In this document: positions 57,500 through 64,000 of the stretch, piece by piece | Layout: every line of letters begins with the position of its first letter | How positions within the stretch are numbered: the first letter of the stretch is position 1 | Assembly (NCBI RefSeq): GCF_032268605.1 | Contig: NZ_CP130318.1 | Span: 2,638,001 to 2,702,000 of the forward strand | Length of the DNA: 64,000 nt | Direction of reading: 5' to 3' | Origin: Paenibacillus aurantius | GTDB lineage: Bacteria; Bacillota; Bacilli; Paenibacillales; NBRC-103111 | The notes under the pieces: generated by a model | Seen by the model: the letters and a program-made list of their open reading frames with translations, nothing else | The model's database searches: none | Told to the model about the DNA's origin: nothing | Program-made: the position numbers and the translations under genes

Positions 57500-58823
57500 C
57501 AAAGACTATTTGTCGCAGGAGGAGATTGACGCCCTGCTGAGGCAGACGTCGGATGACGGAGGGGCAGCTTCCGAGCCGGGTTCCCCCCATGTAGACCATT
57601 ATTTAACCTCGCTCGAACAGGATGCCCTTGGCGAGATTGGGAACATTACCTTCGGAAGTGCAGCAACGGCATTGTCCACTCTACTCGGTAAAAAAGTGGA
57701 GATTACCACTCCTCAAGTGTCGGTTATTTCCAAAGTCGAATTAAAGTTCGAGTTTCCGAAGCCGCATGTGGCCGTGCACGTTAACTATGTAGACGGCTTC
57801 CACGGCATCAATCTTCTCGTCATCAAAACGAATGACGCCAAAGTTATAGCCGACCTGATGATGGGAGGAGACGGGACGAATACCCAGGAAGCCGAGCTGT
57901 CGGAGATCCACATCAGCGCCGTTCAGGAAGCCATGAATCAGATGATGGGCTCCTCGGCCACCTCCATGTCGACTATTTTTAACCGGCTGGTGAATATCTC
58001 TCCTCCCGGGATTGACATTCTGGATTTGGCTGGCGACGGAGGTCAGGACAACCTTCCGGAGGAAGATGTCTTTATTAAAGTTTCTTTCCGTCTCACGATT
58101 GGGGATTTGATTGACAGCAACATCATGCAGCTTCTTCCCGTTTCCTTTGCCAAAAACATGGTCAATATCCTGATGGGAGGCGGAGATGCAGACGAGTCCG
58201 CCATTCCCGGAGGATTCGAAGAGCCTCGTATGGAAGTACCTGCTCCAGCACCTCAGCAGCAGCCTCCGGCCGCCGCCAAAGCCGATGCTCCCGAGCAGCC
58301 CGCCGCCCAGCAGCCGGTATATCAGCAGCCTGTGCAGCAGCCTATGTATCAACCGCCCATGCAGCAACAGCCTCCGGGATATCCTCCGCAGCCGGCTGCG
58401 TATTATCCTCCGGATCCGGCTTACGGGTACGGAGTACAGGCCCAGCAGGGTTATCCGACGCCGCCTCCGCCGGCTTCTTACGGAGAAGCTGCGAACCGGA
58501 ACGTGAACGTGCAGCCGGCCCAGTTCAGCAGCTTTACCCCCGGTTTCGCCGGCCGTGCCGACGAAACGAATCTCAATCTGCTGCTCGACATTCCGCTTAA
58601 GGTCACAGTAGAGCTGGGAAGAACCCACAAGGTTATTAAAGACATATTGGATCTTTCGCAAGGCTCTATTATCGAGCTGGACAAGCTGGCGGGAGAGCCG
58701 GTCGATATTCTGGTGAACAACAAATTGATCGCCAAAGGAGAGGTTGTCGTCATCGATGAGAACTTTGGCGTTCGGGTAACCGACATTATCAACCAGTGGG
58801 ATCGGATTCAAAAACTACAATAG
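57489..58823 (+). CDS. fliY: Flagellar motor switch phosphatase FliY
   Basis: A 444-residue CheC-FliN fusion used in place of FliN. A CheY-binding N-terminus (LSQEEIDALLRQ) is followed by two CheC-type phosphatase motifs (LGEIGNITFGSAATALS, then EIHISAVQEAMNQMMGSSATSMS) and a FliN-like C-terminus (about 365-444). Between them lies an unusually long Pro/Gln/Tyr-rich linker (about 255-345). It removes phosphate from CheY-P at the motor. The start at 57489 overlaps fliM. Confidence 0.95.
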   Translation: MTNNKDYLSQEEIDALLRQTSDDGGAASEPGSPHVDHYLTSLEQDALGEIGNITFGSAATALSTLLGKKVEITTPQVSVISKVELKFEFPKPHVAVHVNYVDGFHGINLLVIKTNDAKVIADLMMGGDGTNTQEAELSEIHISAVQEAMNQMMGSSATSMSTIFNRLVNISPPGIDILDLAGDGGQDNLPEEDVFIKVSFRLTIGDLIDSNIMQLLPVSFAKNMVNILMGGGDADESAIPGGFEEPRMEVPAPAPQQQPPAAAKADAPEQPAAQQPVYQQPVQQPMYQPPMQQQPPGYPPQPAAYYPPDPAYGYGVQAQQGYPTPPPPASYGEAANRNVNVQPAQFSSFTPGFAGRADETNLNLLLDIPLKVTVELGRTHKVIKDILDLSQGSIIELDKLAGEPVDILVNNKLIAKGEVVVIDENFGVRVTDIINQWDRIQKLQ

Positions 58824-58849
58824 ACATATTTCAGGAGGAATGGTTTACC

Positions 58850-59212
58850 ATGGCTAACCGGATTCTAGTTGTTGATGATGCAGCATTCATGAGGATGATG
58901 ATCCGCGATATTCTGACGAAAAACGGATATGACGTAGTAGGAGAGGCGAATGACGGGGCGCAGGCCATCGAGAAGTTCAAGGAAGTCAAGCCGGACCTGA
59001 TCACGATGGACATTACGATGCCGGAGATGGACGGGATTGCCGCCCTGAAGGAAATCAAGAAGCTGGATCCGAACGCGAAGGTCATCATGTGCTCGGCCAT
59101 GGGCCAGCAGGCGATGGTTATCGACGCCATTCAAGCGGGCGCGAAAGATTTTATCGTCAAGCCCTTCCAGGCTGACCGGGTTATCGAAGCGATTAAGAAA
59201 ACTTTGGGATAA
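58850..59212 (+). CDS. cheY: Chemotaxis response regulator CheY
   Basis: A 120-residue receiver domain. The acidic pocket Asp9-Asp10, phosphoacceptor Asp54 (ITMDITMPEMDG), Ser82 (MCSAMG) and Lys104 (IVKPF) are intact. It carries the chemotaxis signal to FliM and is dephosphorylated by FliY next door. The ATG at 58850 has GGAGGAATGG upstream; a longer reading from 58796 lies in fliY. Confidence 0.96.
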   Translation: MANRILVVDDAAFMRMMIRDILTKNGYDVVGEANDGAQAIEKFKEVKPDLITMDITMPEMDGIAALKEIKKLDPNAKVIMCSAMGQQAMVIDAIQAGAKDFIVKPFQADRVIEAIKKTLG

Positions 59213-59245
59213 GGTGTTGCCGTTATCGAAACCAGCAATCTCACC

Positions 59246-59719
59246 ATGATCGTTAAGGTCGTTTTCTATCTCCTCCTTATTATCGGTTTGTTCTATGTCA
59301 TAGTTAAGCTTCTCGCGCAAAAAAATAAAAGCATGCTGGCGGGACGTTCGGTAAAACCGCTGGGAGGGGTTCCGCTCGGACAAAACAAATCGGTCCAGAT
59401 CGTGGAGATCGGTCGCAAGCTGTATGTTCTCGGAGTAGGGGATAGCATTAACCTGATTTCGATCATTGAGGACGAGGAAGAAGCGGAGTATATCCGGGAT
59501 CATATGATGGGCGGCCGGTCGGCAGACCGGAGCCCGGCTTCCTTGATGAAATGGATCCAGGGGATGACGACAGCATCCCGCTCCCGGGAAGAGGAGCTGC
59601 CGACCTTCCAGCAGGTATTCCGGCAAAAGATGCAGTCTCTGCCGAATCGAAAAAAGAGGGTAGAGGAATTGATCCAGGAAGAAAGTCTAGAAGAACGGTG
59701 GAAAAAGCATGAAGAGTAG
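59246..59719 (+). CDS. fliO: Flagellar biosynthetic protein FliO (FliZ-like)
   Basis: A 157-residue protein with one N-terminal membrane helix (about residues 4-22), then SVKPLGGVPLGQNKSVQIVEIGRKLYVLGVGD, the FliO signature. FliO assists assembly of the FliP-FliQ-FliR gate. No good ribosome binding site is visible before the ATG at 59246, unlike its neighbours. It overlaps fliP by 11 bases. Confidence 0.85.
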   Translation: MIVKVVFYLLLIIGLFYVIVKLLAQKNKSMLAGRSVKPLGGVPLGQNKSVQIVEIGRKLYVLGVGDSINLISIIEDEEEAEYIRDHMMGGRSADRSPASLMKWIQGMTTASRSREEELPTFQQVFRQKMQSLPNRKKRVEELIQEESLEERWKKHEE

Positions 59720-60479
59720 GAAATGGATGCTGCTCGTCCCCGCCCTCCTGCTTCTTTCGTTAGGATTCCTGTCCACCGCTTCGGCGGCAGGCGAAACCGG
59801 CACGGTGAATCCCATTCCGGATATTAATATCGGAATCGGGAACGGCGGGGCAGGAGGCTCCAGCACCATCTCCATCATCCTTCTGATTACGGTGCTAAGC
59901 CTGGCCCCCTCGATTCTGGTGCTTATGACGAGCTTTACCCGAATCGTGATCGTGCTGGGGTTTGTACGGACATCGCTTGGAACCCAGCAGATGCCTCCCA
60001 ATCAGGTGCTGATCGGTTTGGCCTTGTTTCTGACATTGTTTATCATGTCGCCGACCTTGGGGGAAGTCAATCAAGTAGCGCTCCAGCCGTACCTTAAGGG
60101 AGAGATCAATCAGACCCAGGCATTGGAGAAGGCGGCGGGTCCGATGAAGCAGTTCATGATCAAGCAGACGCGTGAGCAGGACCTCAAGCTGTTCCTGGAT
60201 TATGCCAAAGCAGCCCCGGCTGGGGTGGAAGACACGCCGCTTACGGCACTCATCCCGGCTTACGCCATAAGTGAGTTGAAGACGGCTTTTCAGATGGGCT
60301 TTATGATCTTCATTCCTTTTCTGGTGATCGACATGATCATCTCCAGCACGCTGATGGCGATGGGAATGATGATGCTTCCACCGGTCATGATTTCCCTGCC
60401 GTTCAAAATCCTGCTCTTTATTCTGGTCGATGGCTGGTACCTGATTGTTAAATCGCTCCTGCTCAGCTTTAATACTTGA
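59709..60479 (+). CDS. fliP: Flagellar biosynthetic protein FliP
   Basis: A 256-residue export-gate protein with a cleavable-looking signal peptide (residues 1-26) and four membrane helices. LVLMTSFTRIVIVLGFVRTSLGTQQMPPNQVLIGLALFLT and the C-terminal FKILLFILVDGWYLIVKSLLLSF are diagnostic. It overlaps fliO and is 24 bases from fliQ. Confidence 0.95.
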   Translation: MKSRKWMLLVPALLLLSLGFLSTASAAGETGTVNPIPDINIGIGNGGAGGSSTISIILLITVLSLAPSILVLMTSFTRIVIVLGFVRTSLGTQQMPPNQVLIGLALFLTLFIMSPTLGEVNQVALQPYLKGEINQTQALEKAAGPMKQFMIKQTREQDLKLFLDYAKAAPAGVEDTPLTALIPAYAISELKTAFQMGFMIFIPFLVIDMIISSTLMAMGMMMLPPVMISLPFKILLFILVDGWYLIVKSLLLSFNT

Positions 60480-60503
60480 TCGACCTTACGAAGGAGTAGA
60501 GTC

Positions 60504-60773
60504 ATGGCTTCCGATTTTGTTATCCGTCTGGCGGGCGAGGCGGTTTATACCGTATTAAAAACCAGTGCGCCGATGCTGATCGCCGCCTTGGTGGTCGGTC
60601 TCGTGATCAGCATTTTCCAGGCGACCACCCAAATCCAGGAGCAGACGTTAGCTTTTGTTCCCAAAATTATCGCCGTACTGCTTGTGCTGCTGCTGTTCGG
60701 GCCATGGATTCTCACCACCTTGGCGGATTTCACTTCCAATCTGCTTGGGAACCTCTACAAATATATAGGTTAG
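60504..60773 (+). CDS. fliQ: Flagellar biosynthetic protein FliQ
   Basis: An 89-residue protein with two membrane helices. LIAALVVGLVISIFQATTQIQEQTLAFVPKI is the FliQ core. AAGGAGTAGAG precedes the ATG. It is part of the FliP5-FliQ4-FliR1 export channel, with fliR starting eight bases later. Confidence 0.96.
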   Translation: MASDFVIRLAGEAVYTVLKTSAPMLIAALVVGLVISIFQATTQIQEQTLAFVPKIIAVLLVLLLFGPWILTTLADFTSNLLGNLYKYIG

Positions 60774-60780
60774 GGGTTGA

Positions 60781-61581
60781 GTGAACATCGAGCCGATCCT
60801 GCAGGCTTTTCCATCCTTTCTGCTTGTTTTCTGTCGAATTGCGGCGTTTTTTGTCGCGGCACCGGTGTTTTCCGCCCGCAACGTCCCAACTCCCTTCAAG
60901 CTGGGGATTTCCTTTTTCGTCTCCCTAATCGTGTTGACTCTGGTTAGCGGAGCGCCAGTCCCGATGGACGGGAACTATGTCCTTTCCATCCTTAAAGAAA
61001 CGCTAATCGGTCTGCTGCTCGGCTTCGTTGCTTATGTTTTTTTTGCGGCCGTGCAGATTGCGGGATCTTTTGTAGATATCCAAATCGGCTTCAGCATCGC
61101 CAACATCATCGACCCGATGACCGGGGCGGGAAGTCCCATTTTGGGAAACTTGAAATATATGCTGGCGACGGTACTGTTCTTGGCCTTCAACGGGCATCAT
61201 TATCTGTTTTCCGCCATCATCGACAGCTACCAATGGGTGCCGCTGGATAACCAAGCCTTTGAGCGGCTTTATCAGGGAGGCGTCACGGAGTTCCTGGTCC
61301 GTTCTCTCTCCACCGCTTTCGAGCTCGCTTTTCAGATGGCCGCCCCGCTGGTGGTCGCCTTGTTCCTGGTCGATGTGGGGCTCGGGATCCTCGCCCGGAC
61401 GGCGCCGCAGTTCAATATTTTCGTCCTTAGCATGCCGCTTAAAATTTTGGTTGGGCTGATGATTCTGATCCTGCTCATTCCCGGCTTCAGTCCCCTTTTC
61501 TCGGATCTTTTCCAGGATATGATCGACGAAGTCCGCAGCATGATTCAGCTGCTGGGGGGAGCCCCTCCCGCACAGCCGTAA
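60781..61581 (+). CDS. fliR: Flagellar biosynthetic protein FliR
   Basis: A 266-residue membrane protein with about six helices, the sixth component of the export gate. GFVAYVFFAAVQIAGSFVDIQIGFSIANIIDP is a typical segment and the C-terminal half carries the FliP-like fold. The start is a GTG at 60781, after GGGGTTGA in the fliQ end. The C-terminus ends at a Pro-rich tail. Confidence 0.93.
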   Translation: MNIEPILQAFPSFLLVFCRIAAFFVAAPVFSARNVPTPFKLGISFFVSLIVLTLVSGAPVPMDGNYVLSILKETLIGLLLGFVAYVFFAAVQIAGSFVDIQIGFSIANIIDPMTGAGSPILGNLKYMLATVLFLAFNGHHYLFSAIIDSYQWVPLDNQAFERLYQGGVTEFLVRSLSTAFELAFQMAAPLVVALFLVDVGLGILARTAPQFNIFVLSMPLKILVGLMILILLIPGFSPLFSDLFQDMIDEVRSMIQLLGGAPPAQP

Positions 61582-61610
61582 GAGAGTACATGAAGACAGG
61601 GAGGAAGCTA

Positions 61611-62699
61611 GTGTCAGCGTATCGCTATCGATTGGATCTTCAGCTTTTTTCCGGGGAGAAGACGGAGCCTGCTACCCCCAAGAAGCGCCAGGAGGCGAGA
61701 AAAAAAGGGCAGGTCGCCAAAAGCATGGAGCTGCCCGGGGCTTTCATCCTGTTTTTCTGCTTTCTTGCTTTTATTCTGTTCGGCGGATTCATGAAGGAGA
61801 AATACATCAAACTCTTTCGCGTAACGTTCCATGATTACATGGGGATGGAGGTTACCATCTCGAACGTCAACTCCTTATTCGGCAATTTGCTGGTGGAGAG
61901 CCTGCTGTTGCTTGCTCCCATTTTTCTCGTCGCCGTTCTGATCGCCCTCGTGGGCAATTACCTGCAGATCGGCATCCTGTTCACAGGAGATCCGCTCCTT
62001 ATGAAATTCAATAAGATCAACCCGCTTGAAGGAGCCAAACGGATCTTCAGTCTCCGAACGGCGGTGGATTTCCTAAAGTCCATTCTCAAGCTGGCGGTGA
62101 TCGGCGTTGTGGTTTACAGCACCATCATGGGAAGCAAGGACCAGATCCTGGGCCTGTCCCGAATGCCGCTTGCGAATACGATGAGCTTCGTCTCCGGCCT
62201 GACCGTTCAGCTCGGAATCAAAATCGGCCTCATTCTCATCGTACTGGCCGCATTCGACTACATGTACCAACGCTATGAACATGAAAAAAATCTGAAGATG
62301 TCCAAGCAGGACATCAAAGACGAATATAAAAAATCCGAAGGCGATCCTCTGGTGAAAGGCAAAATCAAAGAACGCCAGCGCCGGATGGCCATGCAGCGGA
62401 TGATGCAGGATGTTCCCAAGGCGGATGTCATCATCACGAACCCGACGCACTATGCGATTGCCATCAAGTATGAATCGGGGATGGAGGCGCCGAAGGTGCT
62501 CGCCAAAGGAACGGATTTCATCGCCCAGAAGATCAAGGAAGTCGGAAGGGAGCACGGAATCGTCCTGATGGAGAACCGGCCGCTCGCGCGGGCCCTTCAC
62601 GACCAGGTGGAGATCGGCCAGTCCATACCGGCCGATCTTTTCCAAGCGGTAGCGGAAGTATTGGCTTACGTATATAAGCTGAAAGGCAGAAGCAAGTAG
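61611..62699 (+). CDS. flhB: Flagellar biosynthesis protein FlhB
   Basis: A 362-residue export-apparatus protein with four membrane helices and a cytoplasmic domain that cuts itself at NPTH (277-280, in IITNPTHYAIAIKYE). This switches export from hook to filament substrates in response to FliK. The GTG at 61611 has GGGAGG six bases before it and yields MSAYRYRLDLQLFSGEKTE; the ATG at 61590 is longer and less well placed. A FlhB C-terminal-only paralogue lies at 30951. Confidence 0.95.
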   Translation: MSAYRYRLDLQLFSGEKTEPATPKKRQEARKKGQVAKSMELPGAFILFFCFLAFILFGGFMKEKYIKLFRVTFHDYMGMEVTISNVNSLFGNLLVESLLLLAPIFLVAVLIALVGNYLQIGILFTGDPLLMKFNKINPLEGAKRIFSLRTAVDFLKSILKLAVIGVVVYSTIMGSKDQILGLSRMPLANTMSFVSGLTVQLGIKIGLILIVLAAFDYMYQRYEHEKNLKMSKQDIKDEYKKSEGDPLVKGKIKERQRRMAMQRMMQDVPKADVIITNPTHYAIAIKYESGMEAPKVLAKGTDFIAQKIKEVGREHGIVLMENRPLARALHDQVEIGQSIPADLFQAVAEVLAYVYKLKGRSK

Positions 62700-62716
62700 A
62701 GAAGGAGACGTCGGTT

Positions 62717-64000
62717 ATGAAGCCAAGAGATTTGTTTGTACTGGTCGGGATTATCGGAATCGTTCTAATGATGGTCGTTCCCATTCCAACCGTCATGCTG
62801 GACGTCCTGCTCGTCATTAATATTTCCCTGGCCCTGATGATTCTTCTGGTCGCCATGAACACGACGGACGCCCTGCAGTTCTCCATTTTTCCGTCCATGC
62901 TTCTGATTACGACCTTATTCCGGCTGGCACTAAACGTGTCCACGACGCGGAACATTTTGTCCAAGGGCGAGGCCGGACATGTGGTGGAAACGTTCGGGTC
63001 TTTTGTCGCCGGGGATAACCTGGTCGTCGGTTTCGTTGTTTTCCTTATTCTAGTCATCGTCCAATTTATCGTAATCACCAAGGGCTCCGAGCGGGTGGCG
63101 GAGGTCGCAGCCCGGTTCACCCTCGATGCCATGCCCGGTAAGCAGATGAGCATTGATGCAGACCTGAATGCCGGAATGATCAACGAGCAGCAGGCCCGGG
63201 AACGGCGGAAGAAGATTGAGAATGAAGCGGACTTCTACGGAGCGATGGATGGAGCGAGCAAATTCGTAAAAGGAGATGCCATTGCGGGTATCGTCATTCT
63301 GATCATTAACCTGATCGGCGGGCTGATCATCGGAATGCTCTTTCTTAACAAATCCGCAGCCGAATCGGCCGCCTTGTTCTCCAAGCTGACCATCGGGGAC
63401 GGCCTCGTCAGCCAAATTCCGGCGCTGCTTATTTCCACGGCGGCCGGACTTATCGTCACGCGCGCTACATCGGAAGGAAACCTGGCCTCCGATATTACCG
63501 GTCAAATCTTGGCCTATCCCAAGCTGCTGTACGTGGTCGCCGCCACCGTGTTCGTGCTCGGGACCTTTACGCCGATCGGACCTACCGCCACCTATCCGCT
63601 CGCCATCGTTCTGGTCATCTCGGCGCGCCGCATGCAGACCAATCTCAGCCGCAAGCAGGCCGAAGAGGAGCAGATGGAGGAGGAACAACAGATCGAAGAG
63701 GTGCGCAGCCCCGAGAGTGTCATTTCGCTTCTGCAGATCGATCCCATTGAATTTGAGTTCGGCTATGGGCTTATCCCTCTGGCGGATACGCAGCAGGGAG
63801 GAGACCTTCTGGACCGGATCATCCTCATCCGCCGCCAGTGCGCCCTGGAGCTCGGGATCGTCGTGCCGGTCATCCGCATCCGGGATAACATTCAGCTGAA
63901 GCCGAATGAATATGTCATCAAGATCAAAGGTAACACCGTGGCCGGAGGAGAGCTTCTCCTAAACCACTACTTGGCCATGAGCCCGGGCTTCGACGACGAT
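62717..64000 (+). CDS. flhA: Flagellar biosynthesis protein FlhA (5' part; continues beyond the window)
   Basis: The first 428 codons of FlhA, the large export-gate protein with an eight-helix membrane part and a cytoplasmic ring domain. MKPRDLFVLVGIIGIVLMMVV starts the first helix, and the FHIPEP signature (TKGSERVAEVAARFTLDAMPGK, then MSIDADLNAGMI) lies near residues 120-155. AGAAGGAGACG precedes the ATG. The frame is open to the end of the window, so the gene is cut by the window edge, not broken. Confidence 0.96.
   Translation, partial: MKPRDLFVLVGIIGIVLMMVVPIPTVMLDVLLVINISLALMILLVAMNTTDALQFSIFPSMLLITTLFRLALNVSTTRNILSKGEAGHVVETFGSFVAGDNLVVGFVVFLILVIVQFIVITKGSERVAEVAARFTLDAMPGKQMSIDADLNAGMINEQQARERRKKIENEADFYGAMDGASKFVKGDAIAGIVILIINLIGGLIIGMLFLNKSAAESAALFSKLTIGDGLVSQIPALLISTAAGLIVTRATSEGNLASDITGQILAYPKLLYVVAATVFVLGTFTPIGPTATYPLAIVLVISARRMQTNLSRKQAEEEQMEEEQQIEEVRSPESVISLLQIDPIEFEFGYGLIPLADTQQGGDLLDRIILIRRQCALELGIVVPVIRIRDNIQLKPNEYVIKIKGNTVAGGELLLNHYLAMSPGFDDD

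Overview
The window looks like one contiguous stretch of core chromosome from a flagellated, endospore-forming member of the Bacillota, most likely Paenibacillaceae. The reasons are GC-rich, synonymously biased codon use, strong AGGAGG-type ribosome binding sites, sporulation genes (a SpoVIF-like gene, ylbJ), FapR and CodY regulators, FliY in place of FliN, and a gene order that closely follows the Bacillus subtilis ylbH-to-flhA region. I see no prophage, insertion sequence, CRISPR array, tRNA or rRNA. Species-level identity cannot be given from this sequence alone.

Layout. 1-4.1 kb: small accessory genes (SpoVIF-like, YolD-like, a lipid glycosyltransferase on the minus strand, a small unknown protein) and a NupC-type nucleoside transporter. 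4.4-10.3 kb: rsmD, coaD, ylbJ (minus), ylbL, tmcAL (minus), yceD and rpmF. 10.4-17.1 kb: the fatty-acid and phospholipid operon fapR-plsX-fabH-fabD-fabG-acpP-fabF, followed by rnc. 17.2-24.6 kb: smc, ftsY, ylxM, ffh, rpsP and khpA, covering chromosome organisation and the SRP pathway. 24.6-29 kb: rimM, trmD, rplS, lepB, rbgA and rnhB. 29-31.6 kb: a FliK-like gene, a soluble FlhB C-terminal paralogue and yraN. 31.8-33.8 kb: comM (minus) and a small zinc-ribbon protein. 34.1-44.8 kb: sucCD, dprA, topA, trmFO, xerC, hslVU and codY. 45.0-64.0 kb: the fla/che operon flgB-flgC-fliE-fliF-fliG-fliH-fliI-fliJ-motE-like-fliK-flgD-TIGR02530-flgE-flbD-fliL-fliM-fliY-cheY-fliO-fliP-fliQ-fliR-flhB-flhA; flhA runs off the end.

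How it works together. Ribosome and tRNA maturation genes sit beside protein-export genes (ffh, ftsY, lepB). Lipid synthesis is probably controlled by FapR through a site upstream of its own gene. CodY, the GTP and branched-chain amino acid sensor, is encoded directly upstream of the flagellar operon, and a CodY-box-like sequence lies in the gap between them. Coding content is conventional. The observations most worth a second look are non-coding: a hairpin in the comM leader that covers the ribosome binding site, a 148-nt long inverted repeat between smc and ftsY, a possible short minus-strand RNA between nupC and rsmD, and a perfect 13-bp inverted repeat between the divergent genes ylbJ and ylbL.
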